Origin: Simmondsia chinensis
Lineage: Eukaryota; Streptophyta; Magnoliopsida; Caryophyllales; Simmondsiaceae
Reading direction: 5' to 3'
DNA: 64,000 nucleotides
Assembly (NCBI GenBank): GCA_018398585.1
Contig: JAGTTD010000008.1
Location: forward strand, 24,265,172 to 24,329,171
The notes beneath the pieces are model-generated. The model was not told where the DNA came from. It did no database searches and was given only the letters and a program-made list of their open reading frames with translations. This document shows, in pieces, positions 21,058 through 32,370 of the stretch (position 1 is its first letter; every line of letters begins with the position of its first letter). A program made the translations under genes and the position numbers.

Positions 21058-22090
21058 TGGTGGAGGAAGGGGTTCTTGTCTAGAAATGAGCCGATCAAAG
21101 CTTCACTATCCGAAAATCGGGCTATCAATCCATTGTAGGTCTTCATCCAAATGAATCCTTTTCTCCTTTTTACTGAGGAAATTTGGATAATCTTGGGTCA
21201 ATTCTTGTTACACAATAGTTGATCAGTCCAAAGAATTTTAATACATGGATTAAGTCTGTGACTATAGCAGTAAGGGCAAAGAATAAACTAGGGTTTGTGA
21301 CTGGAAAAATTTATCCACCTAAACCAGAAGAGGGACTCCATGAAAAATGGGGAAAATGTGACTCAATTGTAGATCACAAATTATGTTTCAAAGGAAATTG
21401 GTTCTACTATCATATACGGTAATACCACCAAAGAGTTATGGGATGATATTAAGGAACGTTTTTCCTAGGATAATGACCCACGTCTTTTTGAACTTAGGGT
21501 TGCACTTTCCTCTTTAAAATAAGAAAACATGAGTGTTATTACATATTATGGTAAAATGAAAGCTTTATAGGAGAAGTTGAATGGCTATCTCCTGGTTCTA
21601 GAATGCTCATGCGGGCAATGTTAGTGAAATTATCACATGACATTCTTAGTAGTTCAGCAAAAGGATCATATTATGTACTTTTTAATGGGATTAGATGAGA
21701 GCTACATCCCTCTTATAGAACAAATCTTAAATATTGATCCACTTTTTTCTATCAATCAAATATTTTCCAAAATTGTGAAGCAAGAAAAGTAAAGACAAAT
21801 AGGTCATAAGCCTCCCATTGTGAAATTTTTTTGGTAAGCCTCCCATTGTGAACACTGATTCAATGACTATAATGAGTAAAATGAGTGAGCAAAGGGGCCA
21901 AAGTAAGCCATATAAGAGAGACAGATCACAATGTACCCATTGTGGTATCGCTGGCCATACTGTTGAAAAATGCTACAAGCTGCATGGATACCCTCCAGGA
22001 TATAAAGGAAAAGCAAGATCGAATCATATTGTTACAGCTGATAGCATCCAAATGCCAAATGCTAGTCAGGACCATGGTTTGACATGAACA
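21058..22090 (+). pseudogene. Copia D gag
   Basis: Visible blocks: FNTWIKSVTIAVRAKNKLGF near 21230-21290, then ELWDDIKERF, a degenerate middle, and an intact zinc knuckle CTHCGIAGHTVEKCYKLHGY (21934-21993). Several TAG/TAA stops interrupt the frame. A duplicated segment of 18 bp (taagcctcccattgtgaa) near 21807 and 21835 shifts the reading frame around 21820. Confidence 0.87.
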
Positions 22091-22145
22091 AACAATACTC
22101 TCACCTTTAGTGGGGACAAATGCCAATAGTTGCTATCTCTTTTAA

Positions 22146-22510
22146 GTGGCATTTGGCCTCTCAAAACCCAAGTGTGGCTGCTTTCAACCAAGTTCAAATT
22201 GTTCCCTAAGCACTAATGCTTCAACTGCAATGAGAATGTCAGGTATGATTCTTCCCCCTTTTGGTTATTCTTATGAAATACATGTCATTAAAAATGTTAA
22301 TTCCTCATGCAACTTTTGGATTTTTGATTCTAGGGCTACCCATTATATATGTGGTATTAAGAATCTTTTCAAGTCTCTCACACCATGTGTCGCATCTTAT
22401 GTCCAAATGCTTATTGATGATCAATCCTGTGTGATTCACACAGGCACGGTTAGAATTATGTCGGACTTAACTGGAAAATGCTTTATTTGCCCTAAGATTC
22501 TAATTTAATT
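22146..22510 (+). pseudogene. Copia D protease
   Basis: Contains NFWIFDSRATHYICGIKNLF, the copia protease active site with DSGA changed to DSRA. The change of the conserved Gly predicts inactivity. Confidence 0.8.
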
Positions 22511-22654
22511 TAATGTTAGTGGCCCAATTACTTAAATCATCAAATTTTTTTTGTCTATGTATTCTCACGTGATTCTTATTTGATTCAGGACCAAACCGAA
22601 TCAATAGTGATTGGAGTGGCTAAATGAGATGGGGACCTTTACATTGTTGAAGGA

Positions 22655-23102
22655 TCTGAACATGTGATAGCATCGAACATGTGATAGCATCGAAGCCTTG
22701 TTTTTCTAGTCTTTCTAATAGTAGTGTTGAAGTTAGTCATGAGTTTTGGCACATTAGACTTGGTCACCCATCGGACCAAAAGTTGCGTATTCTGCCTTTG
22801 GGTAGTGTCAATTTTGATGAAGATAAGGGAACTTCTAAGGGTTTTCCCCTAGCAAAACAAAAGAGATTGCCTTCTGATTCAAGTAATAGGCCTTCTGATT
22901 CAAGTAATAGAGTTTCAACTTCTTTGTTTGAAATTATTCACTGTGATATTTAGGGTCTGTTTCATATAGAATCTATTAACAAATACAGATTCTTTCTAAC
23001 TCTTGTTGAGGATGGTAGTAGGACTACTTGGGTTTATATAATGAAATCCAAAGCTGAGATGTCTACTGTCATCCTGGCATTCTACCAACTTGTTTTGAAC
23101 CA
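22655..23102 (+). pseudogene. Copia D integrase, first part
   Basis: GAG-pre-integrase block HEFWHIRLGHPSDQKLRIL, then the start of the integrase core FEIIHCDI...YRFFLTLVEDGSRTTWVYI. A stop replaces the Trp codon expected after HCDI. Two short tandem duplications are present (17 bp at 22664-22697 and 21 bp near 22870-22911). The reading is cut at 23102 by the RTE LINE and resumes near 27432. Confidence 0.87.
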
Positions 23103-23144
23103 TTTTTTTTTTCTGGTCAATGTTTTTTTTAATTGTTTGCTTAC

Positions 23145-23155
23145 ACACACACACA

Positions 23156-23202
<47 letters not shown>
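23145..23202 (+). repeat. CA and CT microsatellites
   Basis: Seven CA units followed by about 22 CT units, then degenerate CT, near the 5' end of the RTE LINE. Confidence 0.92.
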
Positions 23203-23212
<10 letters not shown>

Positions 23213-23229
23213 TCCCTCTCTTCTCTGCG

Positions 23230-23820
23230 CCTTGCAAACGGTAACCTGCAACCCCCATGTCACGTCGGCCAACTCGCCTACAACTGCTGCCAGCCACCAC
23301 TCCAGTGACGACCGGCCCCCACGGTGACAGCCTGCCGCCGGCCATAGCCCTCGCGTCCCACCATCTCCCCCACCCTACGCTGTTCGCTCCCCTCCCTCCC
23401 TCCTGCCTCCTCCACTCCCCACCTCCCCTGCCTTGAACCCCAACCCCCAACCCCCAACCCCGGCTCACCACCACCGGCCTCCACTAGGCCCCCACCCACC
23501 CACACACCACCACCACCAGAGAGCTCACCCTCCCAACCCTCCCATCCCCTCCCCTCCCCTCCCCACCACACCTTACCGCACCACCTGCTGCCACCCCATG
23601 CACCACCTTCAACCCCCACACATACCAGCCCTGCCACCACTGCTACCCACACCCCACCCCAACCCAGCCCTATCGTACCTCACCCCGCCCCCCACAACCA
23701 CCACACCACACCAGCCCTCACTACCACCGTTATCATCCCTCACCACCACCATCACCACTGCCACCACTCCAAAGCCAGCCCGCAACTGTCAACCAAGAGC
23801 GGGCCCAGGTAAGTATTAGC
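23230..23820 (+). other. C-rich 5' region of the RTE LINE
   Basis: About 590 bp with almost no G between 23390 and 23760, rich in CCACCA and CCCCAA. Long frames in both directions here are low-complexity (Pro/His/Thr or Gly/Trp) and are artefacts of composition. The segment 23438-23461 has four runs of four or five C separated by AA, so the minus strand could form a G-quadruplex. Confidence 0.7.
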
Positions 23821-24058
23821 CAGGTCAGAGTATCAACTGCGCACCAACCCCAGGTTTGATCTATCCTTTATTACAGTAGGGTAGTGTTTTAATTTATCAT
23901 TGTTGGGTACTTTTCATTTGGTTCTTTCTCCTAACATTATTTGTCATTATTATTTTGAATACAGTGATCTTTGATTGTGGTGGTACTTTCATGCATTCCT
24001 GTTATAATAAGTTTCTTGTCTATGTCCATCACTTACCCATGATAGTCACAGCTAGTGG

Positions 24059-25624
24059 ATGAACGTTACCAGTTATGGAACTCAAAGATTGAGGCCATCT
24101 TCAAAGAGGTTGGGGAGGGGGAGGGCGGGGCAGAAGGGGACAGGGAACTTGAGACTAGGGGCACTAAATGTCGGGACACTAACGAAGAAGAGTTTCGAGG
24201 TGGCCCAAATGATGATGAAGAGAAAGATCAACATCCTTTGTCTGCAAGAGACTAAATGGGCTGGCGCGAAAGCCAAGGATGTGCTGGGGCACAAGCTCTG
24301 GTATGCGGGCAAGGTCAGAGGAAGGAATGGAGTTGGTATCGTCGTGGATAGCAACCTTAAGGATAAAGTAGTTGGAGTATCAAGGGCTGGTGATAGGATC
24401 ATAAGTATCAAGATGGTCCTAGTTGGAGAGGTATTGAATGTAATCAGTGCCTACGCACCTCAAACTGGACTAACGAAGCATGTGAAGGCAACATTCTGGG
24501 AGGACTTAGACATAATGATGCAAGGCATACCCTAGGCCGAACAAGTGATGATTGGCGGGGACTTTAATGGGCACGTTGGCACGACGGATGATGGTTACGC
24601 TTCTTACCACGGAGGATTCGGTTTTGGAACCAGGAATGCAGAGGGCAAAGCCCTACTAGACTTCGCGGTCACATACGACCTAACGGTTTCCAACACCTTC
24701 TTCAGGAAGCGTGAGCAACACATCATCACATACCAAAGCGGTGGGACAAGAACATAGATTGACTACATACTATTAAGGAAAAGGGTGCAAAGAGACCGTA
24801 GGGATTGCAGGGCTACCCCAGGAGAAGACCTGTCTACACAACATATGGTGCTGTGGGAGGATATACAGGCCAAGAAGAGGGCCAAAAGAATCTGCAAACC
24901 CGGGCAGACGCATACCTACTGGAGGGATTTGAAGGGGGAGAAGTATAGGGCATATAAGGAGAGAGGGGAGGCCGAGCTCGGGTGGGACTTTGAGGGAGAT
25001 ACAAACCAGATGTGGAACCAAATGGCCCAAAAGATCAGAGAACTGGCATGGGAAGTTCTCGGCACGTCAAAGGGAAGGGCGCCAAGCAACAGAGAGTCAT
25101 GGTGGTGGTGCGACGAGGTCCAAGAGAAGATTAAGGTGAAACAAGTTTGTTTCAAAGAGTGGGATTACAGCAGAGATGTGGATAAGAGATATCGGTATCT
25201 GCAAGCCAGGAGAGAAGCAAAGAGAGCAGTCAGAGAAGCATAATCAAGAGCTTATGAAGGCTTCTACAAAAGGCTGGAGACCAAGGAGGGTGAGAGGGAC
25301 TTATATAGAATCGCCAAAGCTAGAGAAAGGAAGACTAGGGACTTGGACAGAGTACAATGCATAAGAGGGCAAGATGGACAGGTACTCATGGATAGGCAAC
25401 CGATTAAGGCTAGGTGGAAGACGTACTTCCACGACCTGTTCAACAAAAAAAGAGGCACAAAGATATCCTTAGGTGATGTTCAAACATCAGAGGAGCATCA
25501 GAACAACTGTTACTGTGGGTCAGTTAGCCCCGAGGAAGTCATGGAAGCCATGAAATTCATGGGAAGGGGTAAAGCAGTTGGCCCGGATTGCATACCCATA
25601 GAAGTATGGAAAGACCTTGGATAG
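24059..25624 (+). pseudogene. RTE LINE endonuclease and RT N-terminal region
   Basis: One frame with four in-frame stops (24533, 24755, 25241 and 25622 areas). The APE endonuclease blocks are clear: LNVGTLTKKSFEV, CLQETKWAGAKAKDV with the catalytic Glu, NGVGIVVDSNLKDKVVGV, SAYAPQTGLTKHV, and GGDFNGHVGTTDDGY with catalytic Asp and Asn. The segment 24785-25620 covers the spacer and the first RT block (GKAVGPDCIPIEVWKDLG). The element provides target nicking and reverse transcription in living copies; this one is dead. Confidence 0.92.
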
Positions 25625-27020
25625 AAGGGCATCAGTTGGCTGACTAAACTATTTAATCAAATCCTTATGGGGGAGAAGATGCTTGGGGAATGGACCTGGG
25701 GAATGGAGGACAAGCACAGTGATCCCGATATATAAGAACAAAGGCGACATTCAGAGTTGCGCCAACTATCGGGGTATCAAACTAATGTGCCACACTCTGA
25801 AGTTGTGGGAACGGGTCATAGACAGGAGGTTAAGACAATAGACAGAGGTGTCCGAGAGCCAATTCGGATTTATGCTTGGGAGATCTAAAATAGAAGCCAT
25901 CCACATCCTTAGGTGAACGATAGAGCAATACAGGGAGAGGCAAAAGGACCCGCACATGGTTTTTATTGATTTAGAGAAGGCATATGATAGAGTGCCAAGA
26001 GAGGTCCTTTGGAGAGTTTTGGACAGGAGAGGTGTCCCCGTGCCATACATTCGAGCCATTAGAGACATGTATGAGGACGCAAAGACTATGGTGTGTACAG
26101 AAGACGGGGAGCCAGACGCTTTCCTGATAATAGTTGAGGTACACCAGGGGTCTGCTTTGAGCTCCTATCTATTCATTCTGATTATGGACGAGCTCACTAG
26201 GCACATCCAATGATGTGTACCTTAGTGCATGCTTTTTGCAGATGACGTAGTGTTGGTGGGGGAGTCGCGGGAAGAGGTACATGAGAAGCTGGAACTATGG
26301 AGAAGGGTACTAGAGTCGAAGGGTTTACGACTAAGTAGAGCCAAGACCAAGTACATGGAAGTCAAGTTCGATACCGCCACCACGCCTAGCCGGGAAGATG
26401 TCAAGATTGGAACTGAGGCCATATCGAAGAAGGAGAGCTTCAGGTACTTGGGGTCCATGGTACAAAACAACGGCGAAGTTGACGAGGATGTCAACAACTG
26501 GATTAAAGCGGGATGGCATAAATGAAGGATGGCCTCCGTGGTATTTTGTGATAGAAAGTTCCCCTTGAAGCTAAAGGGAAGTTACTATAAGACGGTTGTG
26601 AGGCCAGCCATGACCTATGGGGCGAAGTGCAGGGCGATGAAACAACAGCACACACAAAAGATGGAGGTGGCGAAGATGCGAATACTAAGGTTGATGTGCG
26701 GACAAACGAGGAAGGATAGGATTAGAAACGACGTCATAAGAGGCAAATTGGGCGTAGCCCCCATTGAGGATAAATTGAGGGAGCAACGTTTGAGGTGGTT
26801 CGGACATGTTAGGAGGAGACCGGAAGACGCCTCAGTTAGGAGGTGTAAACAGCCCCTTACTACACTAGGCAGGAGAGGAAGAGGCAGGCCAAAAAAGAGA
26901 TGGCTGGAGACGATCCAACAAGACCTCATCCACCTAAACCTTCGGGAAGAGATGGCCTTAGATAGGGCCCAATGGAGGGCTAGTATAGGGGTTATAGATG
27001 CTCTAGCTAGAGTAAGGTAG
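25625..27020 (+). pseudogene. RTE LINE reverse transcriptase and C-terminus
   Basis: The frame changes after 25683-25708, where a 13-bp segment is duplicated in tandem. Downstream: [50 protein letters not shown], the active-site block CLLFADDVVLVGESREE, YLGSMVQNNGEVDEDV, and the C-terminal LRWFGHVRRRPEDASVRR. Stops remain at several places. The C-terminal part from about 26720 matches the truncated copy at 35150. Confidence 0.92.
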
Positions 27021-27263
27021 TTTAGCTTATTAGTGCTAGGCCTTGACAGCCTCCGAGCGTACTTAGGTGTATACATGTTCGCATGAGCAGGTACTTGCCC
27101 GCCTACCTGCCTACCTATCCTGTGATTTCCACTTGGTTTTTTCTTTCTGCTTGATGTGGCTTGCTTAAGTTTGTGTTTTTGCTCGCTGTGTGTCCTGCCT
27201 TACTCATGCGTTGATGATCTCCTGCTGACAGGTCATATGCGCTATGCTGCGGACCAACCTATC

Positions 27264-27328
27264 AGGTTGGGGGTCCTCGAAAATAGCCTCTCTTCAGGGC
27301 ACCCCCTGAAGGCGGAAGGCTGCGTACA

Positions 27329-27366
<38 letters not shown>

Positions 27367-27418
27367 AAAGACCCTGCTTTTGTAGGAGCCCTTGCAGGCA
27401 CTGGGTTTGTTGTTGTTG
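27264..27418 (+). repeat. RTE LINE 3' tail, shared with SINE elements
   Basis: Begins aggttgggggtcc, contains GCCTCTCTTCAGGGC, GGCGGAAGGCTGCGTACATC, a 35-base C-run (27330-27364), TAGGAGCCCTTGCAGGCACT, and ends in TTG repeats. It would be the template site for RTE reverse transcription; equivalents lie at 12107, 33449 and 35711. Confidence 0.85.
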
Positions 27419-27431
27419 TTGTTTTAAACCA

Positions 27432-28212
27432 ATTTAAACAAAGTACAAACGAACTAACAATGGACAAGAATTCTTGCTTGGTAATTTTTATCAAAGAAAT
27501 GAGGTTATACATCAATTATCTTTCGTTGGAACTCCGCAACAAAAATGTTGTTGTTGAGAGAAAACACCAACATTCGTTGAATGTTGCTTGTGCTTTGAGA
27601 TTTCAAGCTAATCTACCTTTATGTTATTAGTATGACTGCTTTCTTATAGCGGCCTATTTAATAAATAGGTTGCCATCTCCTTTGTTGAATGAAAAGTCGC
27701 CCTATAAAGTGCTTTATAAGGTCAAGCCAACATATGACCATCTACTTTTGGTTGTCTATGATTTGCTTCTAGCATTAAGGCTCATTGCCATAAGTTTGAT
27801 GCCAGAGCTGGATCATGTATTTTGCTTGGTTATCCCTTTGGCATCAAAGGGTATAAATTTCTTGACCTTGACATTGGTTTTGAATTCATTTCTAGACTTG
27901 TTTTTCATGAAAATATTTTTCCTTTCAAACAACATGAACCATATCTAGACCCATTTTGCGATTTAGTTCTCCCTAAAATGATTGATGGCTATGACTAACT
28001 TTGGGAATGAGACAATTATTTTCCGAGAGACGGAAAAATCAAATCAGAGGCACCATGCTTCTAGTTATCTTCAATTGAACTTGAAATAGGAGAGGGCATG
28101 GACCGTGACTGTAATACCTCAGATAGCTTGGGTGTTATTATACATCATATGAGCATGCCTAGTGAAATCCAGGCTTCCTTGAGGAGTAATAGAGCCCACA
28201 AGGAACCCTCTT
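27432..28212 (+). pseudogene. Copia D integrase, second part
   Basis: Continues the integrase after the LINE: the core blocks with VVERKHQHSLNVACALRFQA (catalytic Glu region), then AYLINRLPSPLLNEKSPYKV, KVKPTYDHL, and the C-terminal part in shifted frames. Frameshifts near 27740-27900 break the reading. Confidence 0.85.
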
Positions 28213-28226
28213 ATTTGAAAGATTAC

Positions 28227-30878
28227 CATTTTTTTTCCGATAATTAGCGACAAAATTGCGAAATAAGCAGACTACTCGCCAAGCGAGGCCTGAGTCTAGC
28301 CATAAAAAAAAAAGGGGACCAAAACAACCAAAACAAAAGAAAAGAAAAAAGACAACACAACAACAGAGATTGAACAATGGGCAAAGCACAAGCCCCAAAA
28401 TATAACAAAACAAGGCACCGAAAACAAGGCCAACCAGGCACAGAGAAACAAGACAAGTAATGCGCAAAAACAAAAGGATCCGGGAATTCAGCAGTAGAGC
28501 AAACTTTCCCCATCTTCATCTTCTATCAAGCATGGCTTTCACCAAAGGTGGATAGAACCCTTCAAAATCTAGGCCTAGCCTTTTTCCCATTTCTGTTGTT
28601 CTCTCCGCTTCTAGAATCTTCTCAGCATCAGAAGCGCTATCTCCCCAATTCCCCCTATTTCTCTCTTTTTTTTTTTCCAGTGATCTTTGTCGTTTTTCCT
28701 GCACTACTTCTAGGTGATATGTCCTTCAGGAATTCATATAGCTCTCGCTTCTCTCTTTCCTTCATCTTACGGTTCAGTGCTCTCCTTCCCTTTTTTGTTG
28801 TCCGCAGTTTTTCCTTTTTTCGCCGATCTGTGCTAGGTCCTTTCATAAATGATACTGTTTCGAGGTGGTTCCCGGGCATACTATCTTCTGCATGTGGGTG
28901 TCTGATCAATGCAGAGGGAATTCCTGGCCAGAGGCTACAGAATCATTATCACTAGTGTTTCCCAAAGCTTCATTATCATGAGGAGTTATATGGGAACAAC
29001 GTTAAACTATTACAACTTCATCATCCTCGACCCATGGAGGTAGAAGAGGAGGATGTTGATTTTCTCGATCGTCCTAATGCGGTAATTGGGCCACAAGTTG
29101 TGGAACGCAAGTGAGCAGTACGGCGTGCGGGTAAAAGCATTCCATGGCCCATCTCCCAAGGATCTGACCATTGAGATGGATAGAGACCTGTCGTCGCAGC
29201 TGCCATGTAGCATCCAGCCCTTCATTCACTGACCATGGAATAGGAGTTCCAGGATCCTCATAAACAATCAAGACATCCGTTATGTGCTCATCTGGAGGTT
29301 GAACCCGTGATGTATGCCGTGCTACTGTGGTAAATAACTTTCTTCATGGGACTGTGTCAAAAAAGGTGCCTGCTCCCTAGCCAATCTAGCTGAGACAGCT
29401 AGGGCAACAACTCTAGAAGAGTAGTCTGGGATCAACACAGAGGTACCTTCTTTAACGAGGACTAAGCGGGATCCCCCGTTATACTAAACCTGGACCATCT
29501 GATGAATGCATGTTGTGTAACAGGTGTCAATCAGAATCCTAGCAATGCCAGCACACCTCATAGTGGAAGTTCTCAAATCCACCCTTACGAACTTCCAATA
29601 CTTTGGCGATGTCAGCAAAACAATCATTAGACCAACATTGGATAAGCAGTCCATGGACCTCATGCCACACTCTTTTGTTAAGGGATCCAAGGGTCTCACC
29701 AGAGTACTTGTACACCTCTCTGAACTTTCATAGTAGAGTCTCCTTCTAGGGGCCAAGGTAGGAGTCCATGGTGTCAACAGAGTCACATACCAAGATAAAG
29801 GTAGTGTTGCTTAACCCTCTAGGTGATAGCCCGTAGAGATCGTTCTCCGTGATAAATGTAAGAATATCATCAAGACTGACCTCATCTGACGAATGGGAAA
29901 TAATTGACGGCTGAAGCCATGCCTCCACACTCTTGTTGGTATTTGAAACCATAATCCTCGGAATATTTGTACTCACATCTTTCCCACCCCGATTAGGAGG
30001 TGTATTCCCCTGCTCCCGAATACCACTTGCGTTTCTGGGATGTTGGACTTCCCTTTGCTATGGCTGGCTTTGTGCAGATAGAGGTATTGTTCTTCTATCT
30101 AGGTTAGCCCATTGCACTCTAAGCTTGACACCCACCCCCCATCTACCATTCATGGATGTAACTGTCCCTACAGCTTCGTTCAAGTCATGAAACCTAATAA
30201 AGCCATAAGACCATCTAGACCTCAACCTTTTCTTCACAGGAACAAAGGTGTCATAGATTGACTTGAAATCACAGAATGCAGCCCTAAGCCATGAGTTTGT
30301 CATTCTTTTTGGTAGGCCATCAACGAAGATGGACACCCTTGCATCGGCACTCGGCATTTCAAGAAATGGGGTCTAATGGCGTCGGGTGAAAGAAAAGGTG
30401 GACGATGATGGGGATTAGTGACCGGGGGGCAAGGGGTTGGCCGAAGGGAGGACGAGGTGGGGATGGCGGTGATTGGTAGTGGAGATGGAGGTGATGGTGG
30501 CTGTAGGTGGAAATGGAGATGTGGTGAAGATGGTGGTGTGGAGAGGGTGTGAGCCGGTGATGGGTGGTGGAAATTGGGGGTGAGAGGTGGAGTCTGGTGG
30601 TGGTTATTACGGGATGCGATGATGGCATTGCTGTTGCTAGGACGGAGGTGTGGGTGGTGGTTGAGGATGTCCAGCCCCTCTAAATGTCAACGAATGGCGT
30701 CGAGAGTCGTACGACCTGAATGGTAGGACGTGGGTGAGTCCGGCACTGAACCTCCGGCCCCTTGGTTGCCTGTAACGCGCTCGCAAGCGCTGGGAAGTTG
30801 GCGCGTGGGTGGTGTTGTTACCATTGGGGATAATTTGAATTCAGGAGAGAGAACTATGCTGGATATACGCTAATATAC
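28227..30878 (-). mobile_element. L1-like LINE derivative with ORF1 only
   Basis: A perfect 14-bp duplication atttgaaagattac flanks the insertion (28213-28226 and 30879-30892). A poly-T run next to the left border is the poly-A tail of a minus-strand element. The minus-strand coding matches plant L1 ORF1-type proteins (RRM followed by gag-like blocks). No endonuclease or RT is present, so the 2.65-kb element lacks ORF2. It lies just before the copia D reverse transcriptase. Confidence 0.82.
28516..30357 (-). pseudogene. L1-like ORF1 protein with RNA-recognition motif
   Basis: Starts MPSADARVSIFVDGLPKRM (complement at 30357). An RRM covers about residues 8-90: VSIFVDGLP (RNP2-like) and SRWSYGFIRFHD (RNP1-like), then LRVQWANLDRR. 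Downstream pieces (29484-29800) show KRVWHEVHGLLIQCWSND, as in DUF4283-type gag proteins of plant LINEs. The C-terminal end resembles ORF1 ends (AERTTEMGKRLGLDFEG, 28516-28704). Stops and shifts break it. RNA binding is the expected role. Confidence 0.75.
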
Positions 30879-30892
30879 ATTTGAAAGATTAC

Positions 30893-32310
30893 TAATGTTT
30901 TGCCACATGTGGGATTGATATGAATTCTAATCATAACCAAGAGTGTGCTCTACATCCCTTATCTAGTGTCATTGGATATGTTAAGCCTTTTGGGTCCTTT
31001 AAGGCTTTAGCCTTATCTATCTCCACTCATGATGAACTGGAATTTTATCATCAAGATTTTAAGAATCCTCCTTGAAGCGAAGCTATGAAATTTGAAATTG
31101 AAGTTTTATAATAAAACAATACCTGGACTGCAGTCTCATCACCCCCCTTATAAGCATCCTATTAGGTGCAAATGGGTGTGTTAAGATTAAATTTAAATAA
31201 GATGGTAGTGTTAAGAGGTATAAGGCTAGATTGATAGCTAAGGGATTTACCCAACAAGGAGGAGTAAATTTCTTAGACACATTCTGTCCAGTGGCTAAAA
31301 TAAATAGTGTTAAAACTTTGCTTGCAAACTGTTAGAAAGGATTGGCTCCTAATGCAACTTGATGTGGATAACACATTTTTACATGGAGATCTCCATGAAG
31401 AGGTATCCATGTCTTTGCCACCTTGTTTTAAGGTTGATGATGTTGAGTCCATGAGAAGTAGGCCTTTAGTTTCAAACTTAAAAAGAGCTTATATGGCTTA
31501 CCTTAAGCCAGTAGACAATGGTTTGCCAAATTTTCTAGTGCCCTTATTGATCTTGGCTTTGCCAAAGCCGTTTCTGAAAGTAGTTTATTTGCTTGTTGTG
31601 ACTCAAAGGGTTTCTTGGTTGTATTGATTTATTTTAATGACATTATTATAGCGGGTGATAATATTGAAATGGCTAATAAAATAAAGAGTATGTTGAATGA
31701 TAGGTTAAGCTCAAGGACTTAGGTCTTCTAAAATATTTTCTTGGTTTAGAAGTTGCTAGAAATGAGAATGGTACAACCATATGGAAAAGGAAGTATATTT
31801 TGAAGCTACTTGAGAATGCAAAGATGAAGGAGAACTCCTCCTTGATCCGTCAATTTATCGGAGGATGGTGGGTAAGCTTTTATTTCTTACCATTATCTGA
31901 CCTGATATCACATTCGTTTGTTCACAAATTAAGCCAATTCATGGCTCAACCCCGCATGCTGCATTTACTAGCGTGTATCGGGTTATGAGATACCTAAAGG
32001 GAGCCCCAGTCTAAGGCCTATGCTACCCAAAATCATCACCTCTTCATCTGATGGCATATACAAATGCAAATTGGTGAAATTGTCTTGATTCCCGACATTT
32101 AGTTTCGGGGTCTGCAATTTTCTTAGGTGACTCTTTAATATCATGGAAATCAAAGAAACAAAACACAGTTTCTAGATCTACCACTAAAGCTGAGTATAGA
32201 AGTATTGCAGTGGTAACATGTGAAATCCTTTGGCTTTTATATCTTCATAGAGATTTGCAAACGAAGCATGAAAAGCCAGCTTTAATATTTTGTGATAATA
32301 TCACACCACA
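30893..32310 (+). pseudogene. Copia D reverse transcriptase and RNase H
   Basis: RT blocks: MQLDVDNTFLHGDLHEEVSM (31351-31410), then a shifted region, FNDIIIAGDN in place of the usual YVDD-type motif, and LGLEVARNENGT. RNase H near 32130-32300 shows QNTVSRSTTKAEYRSIAV and ILWLLYLHRDLQ, then CDN before the deletion that removed most of the 3' LTR. Many stops. Confidence 0.85.
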
Positions 32311-32370
32311 CATATTTTTTACAATTTGTTGAAATCTGGTGTTATTTTCTAGCAATCTTAGTTTCCAACA
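32310..32370 (+). repeat. 3' LTR remnant of copia D
   Basis: The last 50 bp (32321-32370) match the end of the 5' LTR with few differences. The rest of the LTR and the end of RNase H are deleted. Confidence 0.85.

Larger units (their letters stand above)
23103..27418 (+). mobile_element. RTE-clade LINE inserted in copia D
   Basis: Non-LTR retrotransposon with an APE-type endonuclease, RT and a TTG-repeat tail. The target duplication ttgttttgaacca (23090-23102) / ttgttttaaacca (27419-27431) differs at one base. The copia integrase reading continues on both sides, which confirms the borders. The first 950 bp have a T-run, CA and CT microsatellites and a C-rich stretch. RTE assignment rests on the endonuclease-RT layout, the lack of an obvious ORF1 and the short-repeat tail. 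Confidence 0.9.
20657..32370 (+). mobile_element. Ty1/copia element D with two nested LINEs
   Basis: The 5' LTR (20657-20950), tRNA-Met primer site (20951-20963), gag, protease, integrase, RT and RNase H follow the copia order on the plus strand. The 3' LTR is reduced to its last 50-60 bp (32310-32370). Flanks aatga (20652-20656) and aataa (32371-32375) match at 4 of 5 positions. An RTE LINE split the integrase, and an L1-like element lies before RT. Multiple stops and short tandem duplications show the copy is dead. Confidence 0.92.

Noticed and set aside
23082..23819. Long Gly/Trp-rich and Pro/His-rich reading frames on both strands
   Set aside because: They follow only from the C-rich and CT-repeat composition at the RTE 5' region; no domain or codon pattern supports them.
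27156..27437. Frame with a proline run
   Set aside because: The proline run is the 35-base C tract of the LINE tail; the rest is 3' untranslated LINE sequence.
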